64,000 bases of DNA from Amborella trichopoda. Its lineage: Eukaryota > Streptophyta > Magnoliopsida > Amborellales > Amborellaceae. Shown one piece after another: positions 1 to 11,400 of the stretch (position 1 is the stretch's first letter; each line of letters starts with the position of its first letter). The position numbers and the translations under genes were made by a program. The stretch spans positions 1,819,203-1,883,202 of the forward strand of contig NW_006499848.1 in NCBI RefSeq assembly GCF_000471905.2. The letters run 5' to 3'. The notes beneath the pieces are model-generated. The model was given only the letters and a program-made list of their open reading frames with translations. It was not told the DNA's origin and did no database searches.

Positions 1-980
1 TACATGCATTTGAAGAATTAGAGAGAGAGAGAGAGAGGAGTAAAGAAGTGGAGAGAGAGGTGCAAGACACTAGCAAAGTAGATAGAAGTTTGTGAAGAGA
101 GAGAGTTTGTGAAGCTACCTGTATTCACAAGATCAGGATCTGCTACTACGTTCTTTCCAAGCTTAACACCAGGAAGATACTTCACATTTTCCTGTTTAGA
201 ACAGCAAGTGAATACGTCTTGGCACGTCCTTTGCAAGAGTAATGAATGCAGATTTTAAGGTGATCCATAAAATATGTAATGATATCTTTGATTTCTCATA
301 AGAATTATTGAGAAAATTTGGATGTTCTTTCTCATGTGCTGCCTTAAATCCAACAATTTTTCATTGAAAGTTGCAATTGTTCATTGGAAATTCAGGATGT
401 TGGGTGAGGTTTTTTGAGATCTCCAAGTCTTCATGTTTAAATCTCTCTCTCTCTCTCTCTCTCAAAAGAGTTTGATTTTCGGCTTACATTCTCTCTGTTA
501 ATGACTTCGCTGAGTTTCTCGCCGCTGGGCAACGTTTCTTCAAAAACCCACATCCTCACTTCATCTGCCACAGACGCCACATTCACCTCCATTAACTTTC
601 AAGTCATGGAAACTCAGAAAGAAACAATTCATCTATAAAACTTTCATGTACAATCTCTATGAGAGACAAACCTCTCTCTTGTTCGTCTCTCACATATATC
701 TTTAAGAGAGAGAGATTGTTTTTGTGCATGGATAGACAAAAATTACTGTTTAATCTGTAGAGAGAGAAAGTGAGGAGTTGGGTCTTTGAGGGTAGGTACC
801 ATGGAAGGAGGAGAGCTTAGCAGTGTTTGAGGCGATGAGTTTGGACGCCACACTTCCCCAGTTGCCGCTTCCTATAACGGCCACCCTTTCTTGGGTCGCG
901 CCATTGCAGTTGGAATTCATGTCTGAGTCAAGCTCCAGATCCTGGTTCTCTTGGGGTGCTACTTCGAGGGCAGGGACCAT
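1..980 (-). CDS. NAD-dependent glycerol-3-phosphate dehydrogenase, 5' part (3' end beyond left edge)
   Basis: The enzyme interconverts dihydroxyacetone phosphate and glycerol 3-phosphate using NAD(H). Three exons read on the minus strand: 980-800, 564-488 and 191-119, all with GT donors and AG acceptors and with matching phases. The start is the ATG at 978-980; the frame is open further upstream, but that stretch is low-complexity Ser/Leu coded by CT repeats, typical of a 5'UTR. Residues 33-43 hold the Rossmann NAD motif VAVIGSGNWGS (GxGxxG at 37-42). Exon 2 gives DEVRMWVFEE and exon 3 gives ENVKYLPGVKLG and NVVADPDL, all close to plant GPDH proteins as I remember them. The N-terminus is acidic (many E and D) and does not look like a plastid transit peptide, so a cytosolic form is inferred. 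Exon 3 ends in phase 1, so more exons lie to the left of the window. Both introns seen here are short (235 and 296 nt) and CT/GA rich. Confidence 0.9.
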
Positions 981-1523
981 TATAGGAGAGAGAGAGGATT
1001 CAGGGTATTTGACTGGGTTATTCGAGAGAGAGAGAGAGAGAGAGGGGACGGTTATAGTGTGGTGGCAGAAGAGACGCTCCAAGTGGGCGGAGATGGCGGG
1101 CATGTTCGTAAGAAACAATGTGGGGTGTCCAGATAAAACTGGCGGGGTTGCCTATGGGAGGTTCTTCTCTCTCTCTCTCTCTCTACATATTAAAACTCCT
1201 TTCTCTCTCTACAAATTAAAACTCCTTTTTTGACACTCTACTTCTCCTCTCAATACAAATTAAAACACTTTCATAGACTCTTTCTCTCTCTCAAAATACA
1301 AATCATAAGACCTTCATGGACAGGCATTCTCTCTCTCTCTCTCCCCTGAAGTAATACATATTTATAGACTCTCTCTCCACTGCAAAGTAGAACACCTCTC
1401 TCTCTGTCTACATTTGTGGACAGGCTTGATTAAGGAGGACATTAGAATGTCAGCAGATGCATTTGTCGCCAAAGATAGTGTTCTTTTTAAGATATGAATT
1501 AAAAAACGGATCGGTGGCCACCC

Positions 1524-1750
1524 AAAAATCGGTTCGGATTGATCAATCGGTGGTTCGGATTGCTGTTTTACTGTACCAAAAAAACACGTGAAAAAACAGT
1601 GAAGTGGCCAAAAACTGGTCTGGATCGGTAAATCAGTGGTTTGGATTGCCGCTTTACTGTGCCAAAAAAACACGTGAAAAAACAGTGAAGTGGCTAAAAA
1701 CTAGTCTGGATCGAGAAATCGGTGGTCTAGATCGTCATTTTACTGTGTAG
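1524..1750. repeat. Tandem repeat, 86-bp unit, about 2.6 copies
   Basis: Units begin at 1524, 1610 and 1696, an exact 86-bp period. Each starts with AAAAA followed by a CGG/TGG-rich stretch with GGATCG or GGATTG. The first two carry the same block ACACGTGAAAAAACAGTGAA, which contains a CACGTG core. The third unit is partial. It lies upstream of the dehydrogenase gene and no coding frame is evident. Confidence 0.8.
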
Positions 1751-1886
1751 AATTGTCGGAGTTCCCTTTTAGACTCAGTCGTTTTCCTTTATATACACTA
1801 AATCGGAATGGAGTGACTGACTCTCGGATCGAACTGAGCGATTCCCTACTGACCTGGCATTTTTTAAAGGGAAATTTGAGTATGGA

Positions 1887-2785
1887 CTGGGTTTTTTTAC
1901 CACTATAACGATATGGCTAAAAAATAGCATGTTATTATATGGAATGACATATCCACCTTTTTTTTTTTTTGTCAAGTCTGTTCCAGTCTGATGTTTTAAA
2001 CATCAGACCTTTTTATTTACCCCTCGAAAACTTGCTCTCTTCTTTCTCTCTCTTCTCTCGCCTGCTCTCTACCCTCTCTCTCTCCCTGTTTCAATCTCTC
2101 TCGCTCTCGCTTTCTCTCTCTCCTATCTTGGGCCTCTCTCTCTCTCTCAAAGTTCTATTAACATCACCAGCAGATCTCACTCTCACTCTTATAGATTTGG
2201 TATTGTTTTGGGGAAAAAGATTTTGGGTTTTCTTGAGAAAATTTCTACATAAATGATGATCTTCTTATTGTATTCAAATTGCATGTATATGTTCTATTAA
2301 ATCACTTGATTTAAAAAAAAAAAATTCAATACAAGGCAGACCAATGGTTCAATTAAAAATGTACAATAGAAGGAGGTCTAATGTTTCTGACATTGAACCG
2401 TATGGTTCACTCCAAAATTTAGTGGGATGCGATCCGATGTTAAAATTATTGGACCACTTGATTTTCATAAAAAATTTGCAACATAATGCGGTTCGATGTT
2501 AAAAAAAACGGACCACTTGATTTTTAACAAAAAAAAATAAAAAAATTGTGATAGAATGCAGTTTGATGTTTGAACCGCTCATAGAAAGTTGCAACATATT
2601 GTGGTCCGAGGACCAAAGCAAACTGGACCAAAAACAATAAGTATAAGGGTAACCAACGGTTCGATTTCTGAAAAATCAAATTGGGAGTAAACTTGACAAA
2701 GTTAAAAAAATTGGGGAACCCACGTTTCCAAAATAATAACGCGCTATTTTTTAATAATACCGTTATAACGGTAAAAAAAACCGGT
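1887..2785. mobile_element. Long inverted-repeat (foldback/MITE-like) element
   Basis: The sequence at about 1887-1985 reappears reverse-complemented at about 2680-2785. Shared blocks include TTTTTTACC, TATAACG, AAAAAATAGC, GTTATTAT and TTGTCAAGT in the same order. The roughly 700 bp between the arms holds a CT-rich tract (2040-2150) and a locally repeated block with GGACCACTTGATTTT (about 2400-2600). No transposase frame is visible. Exact ends and target duplications could not be fixed by eye. Confidence 0.5.
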
Positions 2786-3932
2786 ACGTACATAATCCTT
2801 GGTGCCCATTTGACCTCCACAAGGATTCTCCCTCTAATCGCTCCTTATTTTAGTTTGATCTTATGGGAATTACAAGTGAGAAGATGCGTTCTTTAATCGT
2901 TGTTGTTGAACGACCCATCTGAAGAGGAATTAGGTGGTCGGCCCGACCACCTACAACACATGGTCGAGCCCCATGATTCGAAATTTTAGAGATCGATCTT
3001 ACCTAGTATTAACTTCATGAAAAGAAAACTAATAATAACTAATGTAAAACAATATCATTAGGGTCTCCGAACCCATATAAAATTGTTAAGGGGGTCAAAC
3101 AATCTTAATTAATACCAAAGGGTTTAGTCTCTGCTTTTCATTTCATTAGAGTACTTCATCAAAAAATATTCTAAAGTGACACTTATTTTAAAAAAATACC
3201 AAATTTACACCCTCCAGATAAAATAGACAATGTGATATCATCATCATCATAACATTTTTTCAATTAATTGGGTCAGCTACACAAATTCTGATCCGTCATT
3301 CTGCTCTATTTAAGGTCATACTTTATGTGAGGCCATAAGTCCCCATATCTTTATAGACTACTTCAAATAAAACGATAACCTTATACAAACTTTTTCTAAT
3401 TATATTTTCCCTAATTAATGTAACGAACTACATAGGTAGCAACTTAGACAGCTTTAGAACCCTCTCCCTCTCTCTCTCCATCTCATTATCATACAAGATT
3501 ATTGCCGTGGACCAAATTGTAGGTTTGGCTTTTTGTGGGAAAATTTTGCACGGAATTTTGTATGGACGTGAACTTCTTGGCATCGTTGATTCAATGAACT
3601 TTTATCATATCACGCTTAAAGTATCAGACTATCAGGTATTGCAGTTTACCCTCTTATCAAATCGCACTTAAAATATCAATTATTCTAACTTATGATTAAT
3701 GAATGTTAGTGACTCTTTACAATTGATTCAAGAGAAATTAGTGAGATGCTAAATAATTCATCTCTACTGTATTCAATTGAATCAAGAGAAATTAGTGGGA
3801 TGTTAAATAATTCATCTCTACCGTATTTTGACAGATAGGAATGGACCCAAGCCATAAGTGGGCCATCAAATTAATTGTCAGCAATCAGCTCATTTTGTTT
3901 AGGGGCGAAAAAGACAAGCATATTGATGGAAT
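2786..3932. other. Intergenic, no gene seen; short CAT-tailed repeat fragment
   Basis: No host coding exon is recognised. At 3238-3345 there is a (CAT)n run followed by CAATTAATTGGG. This matches the tail of the short interspersed repeat seen better at 45448-45660, and implies a minus-strand insertion. The rest is AT-rich unique-looking sequence, with a near-repeat of AATTAGTGGGATG-like text at about 3730-3830. Confidence 0.45.
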
Positions 3933-4310
3933 GGAAAAGTTTATATAGAGTTGAGGCTCTAAACAATCAAATTAGAGCCTACTTAAAAATTTCACTAGAG
4001 AAGGTTGTTTTGATGCTCAAATATTCTCAAATTGATCATCTTGACATCCAGATGTATGGACATGAGAAAAAAAATGTATTTCAAGTTTTGGAAATAGTGC
4101 ATCTCGTAACGCATTTTTAGACCGTCAATTTTCAAGATTTTCATAGATTTGCTCGATCGATACTATTTTTAAAGCTTTAAATTTTATTATTAAAGATGAA
4201 AATATAAGCTATTACAAAGATTTCTAATATTGAAACCACACTTTTCACTACTATTTGAAGGTGTGATTTACTTTGATTGTTTAGAGCCTCGACTCTATAC
4301 AAACTGCACT
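3933..4310. mobile_element. MITE family A, copy 1
   Basis: The left end reads GTTTATATAGAGTTGAGG followed by CTCTAAACAATCAAATTAGAG. The right end is the reverse complement of almost the same text (GATTGTTTAGAGCCTCGACT, then CTATACAAAC). The interior shares AGACCGTCAATTTTCAAGAT and a GAAACCACA block with the copies at 23349, 28417, 29336 and 53581. There is no coding capacity. The inner part of each end is itself a palindrome of the type TAGAGCCTAGGCTCTA. Confidence 0.75.
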
Positions 4311-4327
4311 TTTTATCGAAAGAAATT

Positions 4328-4550
4328 GTATACAATGAGACCATTTACCTTTGGTATAGGGAGGGATGTCACAATTACTTATAATTATTCGATGTGAAAT
4401 CTAATAGTTTGAAAAAATTTACTCTGAACTTTGAACTTGGTTAATAAGACAAATACAGCCATCTAATTTCACATCCAATGGTCAAGATCAATTGTGACCA
4501 CCTTGTATCGAAAGTAAATAGTTCCATTATATACTTTCCCACGGTATAAA
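4328..4550. mobile_element. MITE family B, copy 1
   Basis: Inverted ends are GTATACAATGAGACCATTTA on the left and its imperfect reverse complement on the right (AAATAGTTCCATTATATACT). Further inside, GTCACAATT and GATGTGAAATCTAATAG mirror TTTCACATCCAATGGTCAAG and AATTGTGACCACC. Related copies lie at 29737, 38401, 38602 and 54106. It is about 220 bp and has no coding frame. Confidence 0.7.
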
Positions 4551-6913
4551 TGCAACTTTATAGTAGCCTCATCTCAAAATTTGTTTTATGTTGTCTTATG
4601 GTGCTTCTATGGGGCTTGTGTATGAGTTGACCGGATTTGTTTAGATAAAAGAGTCATTAAGTCTGGCTCTAGCTAATCTGGTCCTACTCAAGCAAAACTC
4701 AACTAGGCCGTCGAGCGAGGCATGGCTCTATTGGGCTAATTGGCAAACACTATTAATACAATCCAGTCCCACTGAACCACTAATCTGATCAAGAAACAGA
4801 AGCTGGAAAATGCATTTTTCCGCGGCCTTCAATATTTTTGGATTCCATAATAAGATACCGTTCGGGCACCATGAAATCTTGCCCTCTAGGTGGACACTGA
4901 GGGCGTGTTTGACAACTGAAACATTTTGGAAGTGGAAGGTCTTAGTTTCGCCAACTATGCACTCGTGTTTGTTGCGCGAGACTAGAAATTTAAGCCTAGA
5001 AAGGTAGCTTTCTATGCTCATTAAAAATAACATTAATTGTGGAAGCTGCCCCTTCCATGCTACATGATGTAAGGCGTAGCTTCCACTTTTGCAAAGGGCA
5101 GAGTCCAAATTTTGGCCCTCGCGTCAAGAGGACACCGGCTCCATGGTTTGAAATGGAAGGAGCAGCTTCCTAAAAATGACTGACAGAAGAACTTGCTTTT
5201 AGGAAACGTGGAAGCCGGGCTTCCATCTTGTATTTTCCATCCATTCGTAACAAACATGTGGTACTATTTGGTAACTTGGGTCTCCCACAACCCAAAAATT
5301 CCACAAAAACAAACATGTTATTGGTGGACATGCTAAAATGTCTCCTCTCTCATCTCTGTAGTGATAAAGGAGCTCGCTTTGCACACAATTTCTATGTCAG
5401 CCTTTCATCCACAACATGTAACCCTTCCGAAGGTTCAGAATAAATACGCACTTGATTCATTTTTTAAAAATATTATATTATACAATTTTTAGGGTATAAA
5501 TTAATTTTTTAAATAAATAATTTTTTTTAAAATAAATAAATTATTTAAAAATATTGTGAATAAAATAATCAAAATACCCTTAAATGTATTTTTGTCAGTA
5601 TTTTTTGTTAAAAATATTTTTTTATTGTTTTAGTTTACCACCCTCTACCCACCCCAACTTTTAGATAAATATAAGTGAAAAAACATAGAAAATCAAATAA
5701 AAATTATTTTGTAGCACTTGGATAAAGCTAAGTTCAATTTGAACAATTAAGAGGTGTTTGTGCATCTTTCAAGTGTCCATGGGACGTATACCATCCCATA
5801 TCCTTTTTATGGTATTTTAATTATTTATATTACTATTTATATTACTATTATTTAAACTAAAAGTTAAGAACACCGGCCTTTTTATCAATAGGGGACCCAT
5901 CTTAGGCCATTTAAGTGCCAAATTTGAGTATTCCAGGCCTTTTGCAATATTTACAAGATGTGAAACACTGCCTTTCTATAATTCGAACCCTAATTTTCTT
6001 TATTTTTGGAATTTGGAAGATTTCGAAATTGGGATGTTCAGCCCAAAAAGTGAAAGATATACGTCTGACTTCTTATTGTTCGAGGCCCAGTTTGGGTAAT
6101 TTCGGAACCAAATTTGAGCCTTCTACAAGGTTTTATGAGATCTACAAGATCTAAAACAATTTATTTCAAAACAAAACCCCAAATTTTTTAAAGAAAAATA
6201 TTTCAAAATTGTTTTTTGTGCGCCTTCTCAAGTTTCATTGATGAACGTACTATTCTAATAAACTTCTTTCACAAACTAATATATTTGCATTTACACGATT
6301 TTTCACCCTTTGTTTCCTGATCATTTTGTGTAGAGGATAAAAATTAAGATTTAGGCAAAAATAAAGGGAAAAATATATGTACAAAATAAAAGAGCAAAGC
6401 CCAAAAATTTACATGGCTCACAATTGCCTAAATCACGGTGCAGCAAAATTTTCCTCCACAACCACTACTGTGATGTATGAGTTGCATCATTTCTCTTTAA
6501 TTGATAAAAAAGTTTGAAAGAATAGGTAATATTTCTCCTAGCGGCCAATATGCAGGTAATATTTCCCCTGACAGCCATTATGTGAAATCTGCACCGTCCA
6601 AATCAATGAACAACACATGGTGCAAATGTGTGCAGACTTGTATTCTTTGTATTATAACCACCTTAGTCATATAACTTGTCTACATGGAATGAAGGAGATG
6701 ATGTAAATGTTATGGAGAAATCAATACGTACCGTTCATTGAGTTGTAGTGTGGCTCGAACCAGCTGTCATCACCGTTCAATCCATAACCACTAGGTTGAT
6801 GAGCCTCAATAGACTATCTTGGTCATATTATAGTCAGCTCCATTGCTCCAACTATACTGCCTCGGTCATTTTAAAAAAAGTGTAGGGTACTTTAGGTACC
6901 TTATCGTCTAACC
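4551..6913. other. Intergenic, no gene recognised
   Basis: The sequence is mostly AT-rich, with homopolymer-like runs around 5460-5640. Open frames at 4728-5443 overlap on both strands and resemble no family I know. Between 5880 and 6150 there is a frame without family features. A diverged repeat may be present near 4620-4740 (CTCGAGC/GGGCT-type text). The last 100 bp form the RPL32 promoter. Confidence 0.4.
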
Positions 6914-6944
6914 TCTATAAAATGGAACGAGTGTTTAGGGTTTT
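6914..6944 (+). promoter_or_regulatory. RPL32 core promoter: TATA box and telo-box
   Basis: TATAAAA occurs at about 6916-6922, with TAGGGTTT (reverse complement of the telo-box AAACCCTA) at 6936-6943. Telo-boxes close to the start site are characteristic of plant ribosomal protein and translation genes. The ATG follows about 60 bp later, so part of this may be transcribed. The assignment rests on motif and position only. Confidence 0.55.
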
Positions 6945-7004
6945 ACCTCTGAGGCTCTGCAACCGAGTACCAGTAGAGAGAGAGGGAGAGCTTCATACGT
7001 AAAA

Positions 7005-10000
7005 ATGGCGGTTCCTCTCCTAAACAAGAAGATCGTGAAGAAGAGGGTCAAGAAGTTTAAGAGGCCCCAGAGCGACCGCAAGATCTCTGTCAAGGTAAGC
7101 TCTGTTCTCCATTTTGTTCCCATCAACCTAGGGTTCTATGGTTTTCAGATTTAGGTCTTATGGTATTTCAGATGAAGGGTTTCATCATATTGTTACGTAG
7201 GGTTACAGCTACGGAGAACTGATATGTATGATCTCTATGGTTTTTAATTTCCTAGAACAGAGATTAGATTTTCGTGATTTTTCACTGAATGTGGAAAGCT
7301 ATGTTTCTCTGAGTAGATGGTTATTTACAGGCGAAGTTGGTGAATTGATATATTAGGGCAGGGTTAGCTGGCTAGCTAAGTCGTTCAAGTGATTATCATG
7401 GGTGTTCTAATGTTTAATGTGTGAGCATGTGATTCTGCATAATTTTATTTTGGGAAACTAATAAATCTAGCTTTTGAACAATCTACATTATAATTATAGT
7501 TCCTATGATAATTTCTGGTGATCGTTTATTAGCTAAAATGACAAGGAGATTTCACATTTGAGAAGAAAACTAGGCCAAAGCTTCGATGACAAGAATAGCT
7601 AAGAAGAAAAGTTCAATTTCAGAATAAATTTCATGAGAGTTCAGAATAAATGTCATGAGAGTGCTGATTGGTTTAGGCATTTCCTCAAAAAATTTGGTGT
7701 AATTTCTCAGTGTTCTCTATTGAGAATATGTGAAATAGTGAATTTTGGCCAGATTTCTGATTACATCCAGATCTGTGAAAAATTGTGAGCAAACTTGTAA
7801 ATTTGAATTGGGTAATTGTTTTCATTTGAGATGCTTATTGCTTGAAGTGATTTTTCCAGAAAAAGTGTAATTCTTCTGTGCAAAAGTTACTTGAGAGGAT
7901 GGAAATAACTTGTCAATTTGATGTTTTGGTGACTTTTGAAGCTCACGGTTTTGCCTGTGAATTTAGAAAATGGTTTTGGTTTCATGCCTAATGATTGAGA
8001 TGGATCTTTTGCTCTTGTCTGGAATTGCATTTTAAGATGGATTATAGAGGATGCAAATAGCTAAATAGGTAAGGAAAGCATTGGAGTCCTTTGATTCATT
8101 GGGATGATAACAAAGAAAACCTTCTGTTGAATCCATTTTGATGTGCAATGACAAATTGAATATTTAATTTTTTAATGTTGTGTCAATTAAAACAAAGCAA
8201 GAAAAGGAGACTCAAAAGTGAAAATTTTGGATTCTTCCATGGAACATTATTCGGCATGTAAAATTAATTCTATGCTATCATTGGCTTTTGAAAGACTTTC
8301 CTTGCACCTCCTCAATCATCTGTTCTTAACAATGGATGGTAGGGATGTGTGGTTCATTTGAGAGACTCTTAGCTGACTTCCATTGTCGGTATTGGATGCT
8401 TTGAAACCCAAATGATAGGACATGATATTTTCCCAGATATTTTTCTACATTTGGTTATATAACTTAAAAATTTTAGTTATGAGAGATTCGGCAATGTTGG
8501 GCATCAGTTTCTTATGAATCAGAATCCTATTTCCATTTTGTACTTGATGTTCTAATTTCTATGGTTGGAAATCCTGCGAACAGCTCCGCTTATATATATA
8601 TTTGCATTTGTAACTTGTTTTCGCATTAGCAATATATATTTTGATTTTTCTTCCAAATATATGCATCCTAGCTTCTATTTTGCATTGCATGAATTTTAGG
8701 AAATTGTGAATGTTGAATTTAAGGGTCAAGTAAAATTGTCTGGTACTTTTTTAAAACCTATAAAAATGTTAGGTCAGCTTGCGTTTTTTTATGAACTCCA
8801 AGGTTGATCCTTGACCTCCCCCTAAGTAACCAGGGTTCTATGCTACTAGGCTAAATCCTAAGTGACGTGCATGGTTTATTCTACATTTAAATGCTTATTC
8901 TCCATTCGCTTAATCCTCTCTTAGGTATGTATTAAAGTAAGTCATAAGAACGCAAACCAGATGACCCATGATACTTGGGCCTGGAAATTGGCACGGCATC
9001 ATCATCATTTTAGCCTTTTCCCAATTAATTGGGGTCGGCTAGGAAACTAGCACTGCAAATCTTTAAATTTGTACAATCGATCCTTTGGGGATGTAACTAA
9101 GTCTTTTAGTCAGTGTCTGTGACAACTGGATGAAGAGCAAAATCTAGGACCGTAAAGGCTTCTAAGATTTGTTTCTGTGATGATAAGGTTCACATGCTAA
9201 GCTGGGGCTCATGTATCTTTTATCTGGCCTTTGAACAATGTACCTTTCTTCTCCTGTGTTATTATATCATTGCATATTGATGCTTGTGCAACAAATAGTT
9301 TAATTTTTTTTCGGCCACTTGTTGCACTATAAGTTGTTCCAAGAAGGAGCCCATAGATTTGGGGTTTTAGTTGAGTATATTGTTACTTTTATGCCCTTTG
9401 TATGATGCGGTTTTTTATTTTTTTTGTGAAGTTTGTCCTTTTTTTTTTTAAACAAATTTGTTTTTGTTCACTTACATTCTGGACTACCTCTTATGGAATT
9501 CTGGCTGCTACCTGGTATTGTATTTTTATTTCTGTTTTCTAGATGGTAGATGTGAGTGCGTCATACAATTTACTTGCTCTCATCTTGAGCAGAAAGTCTT
9601 TTGATTTGCCTCGCATTTTATCTCTATATGTGAGTCGGCCATGTGATGTGTTGGCATGTGTTTCTTTATTTCTTTTATGAGTTGGAGTTTGAGCAACCTT
9701 TTCACTGCGAATGATTTTTAGGATACATCTTCAGCTAGTTCACCTTTTCTCTGAGATTGAAAAAGGTTCATTTATCTGGATAAGATAACCTTACATGGGA
9801 ATTATTAAAAAAAAAAAGAAGTGAACCTTAACATGGTATTGGGTCCTACAGGTAAAATTTTCATTGATCATATTGATTCACACATGAGCTGGAACCTTAT
9901 GACCAGTATGATTTTGCTTGGGGATATAGCTTTAGCACATAGGCTTCTGGCTTATGCTGTATCCCTTCCCCTTTGAATTTCTAGCACGAATATTTTTGCA

Positions 10001-11125
10001 TGTCCTCTTCTTTCCTTGGGAACTGGCTCGTGATGTATGACGTTCCTCTAATTTCTGGCAAGAATCTGTATTCATAGCTTCTTCTTTCCTTGGGAAACTA
10101 CGAAAATGCTTGGGGCTCTAACATGGGGTTCTTCTTATATTGTTTGAGGTATGCTCATATCTTCTTGTCACATGCCTCTATGTCATTTTGGTCTTATAAG
10201 AGGCTTCAGCATCATATCTATGGACTATGAGTGGACTTTCTTAGTAGATCTTTTTGTGATATCATCACTCTCGAATATGAGAGGACTTTAACGCTTGAAA
10301 TCACATACCCAATAGGACATTTTTCTTCTTCGAGGGCTCCATAATATATCCTGTTATTCGTGGTCCAGTTTGTGTGGTTGTCATAAAGGATCTCATGGCA
10401 TTCTTATACCGCAATGTTAGATCTTGATATTATTTCTCGAAAATGAGAATTTCTGTCCTTTCTTGTGAATTGGAGATGTTGGTAACTGGAGGGTGAGATC
10501 TAATTTTGTTCTTCGACATTTGGATTTAACCTTCTATGTTTGGTGCAGTATTCACCAATAATGGCACTATAATTTGCAGATTTGCATGTGCCCCCTAAGC
10601 CTTGGTTACTATAATTTGCAGATTTGAATCTTCTATGGAATTTTTAGATCGATCTGTCAGAAGAGGTTGTTTGTGTCTTTTATGTGGAGTTGATTCTATA
10701 ATGGATAAACTGAAAATATTTGCATAGTTTTTTAATATTTTATGTGCATTTGGAAGTGTTGAACTTCAACGTGTACGCATGCATTTTGTTCTGATAGGTT
10801 GCTTTTTGTTGCTATAGGAAAACTGGCGAAGGCCTAAGGGTATAGACTCTCGTGTCAGGAGGAAGTTCAAGGGAGTCACATTGATGCCGAACATTGGATA
10901 CGGCTCAAACAAGAAGACAAGGCATTACCTTCCCAATGGTTTCAAGAAATTTGTGGTGCACAATGCCAATGAACTCGACCTCCTGTTGATGCATAACAGG
11001 TGCTTTGCTCTATTATTTATCTGGATAAAGATGTTTAGGTTTTGCTTTAGTGGAGAATCAACACAATAGACAGTTCGATCTGTTACTTATCTAAATAAAA
11101 ATATTAGGGTTTGTTTTGTTTGTGA

Positions 11126-11164
<39 letters not shown>

Positions 11165-11400
11165 ATGCAGTTGTGTCTACAATTTTCTTCAACACCCTGC
11201 CCTGCGCACATGCCTAAACACAGAAGGATTTTTGCTTTTCTTATGTACTAATGCTTATGATTATGTTCAGGACTTTTTGTGCGGAGATTGCTCACAATGT
11301 GTCCACTTTAAAGAGGAAATCCATTGTGGAGAGGGCTGCTCAACTCGACATTGCAGTTACTAACAAGTTGGCAAGGTTGCGCAGCCAAGAAGACGAGTAG
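7005..11400 (+). CDS. RPL32: 60S ribosomal protein L32 (eL32)
   Basis: This is a structural protein of the large cytosolic ribosomal subunit. There are three coding exons: 7005-7094, 10818-10999 and 11271-11400. Splice sites are AAG|GTAAGC, CTATAG|GAAAAC, ACAG|GTGC and TTCAG|GAC. Together they encode 133 aa, the usual plant length. The protein starts [20 protein letters not shown], has [13 protein letters not shown] and [13 protein letters not shown] in the middle, and ends ARLRSQEDE, all hallmarks of eL32. The stop is TAG at 11398-11400. Intron 1 is 3.7 kb, unusually long for this gene, AT-rich, and contains a short CAT-tailed repeat fragment near 9001-9060. Intron 2 (271 bp) contains a GA microsatellite. 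The upstream TATA box and telo-box fit a highly expressed ribosomal gene. Confidence 0.97.
9001..9060 (-). repeat. Short interspersed repeat fragment in RPL32 intron 1
   Basis: ATCATCATCATTTTAGCC is followed by CCCAATTAATTGGGGTCGGC. This matches the trinucleotide-tailed end of the repeat at 45448-45660. Only the terminal part is preserved. It resembles the 3' end of a plant RTE-type LINE or a SINE sharing that tail, in minus orientation. Confidence 0.5.
11128..11160. repeat. GA microsatellite in RPL32 intron 2
   Basis: A pure (GA)n run of about 33 bp lies between exons 2 and 3. It is one of many GA/CT tracts in this window. Confidence 0.95.

Noticed and set aside
823-1233. Plus-strand open frame of 136 codons opposite the dehydrogenase exon
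   Set aside because: It is the shadow of the minus-strand exon plus GA/CT repeats, with no domain.
9177-9270. Possible C/D snoRNA in RPL32 intron 1 (GTGATGA resembling a C box)
   Set aside because: No CTGA D box at a suitable distance and no terminal stem, so a chance match is more likely.
10881-11363. Separate small proteins in RPL32 exons 2-3
   Set aside because: They are read-throughs of RPL32 exons into introns; the spliced frame gives a full eL32.
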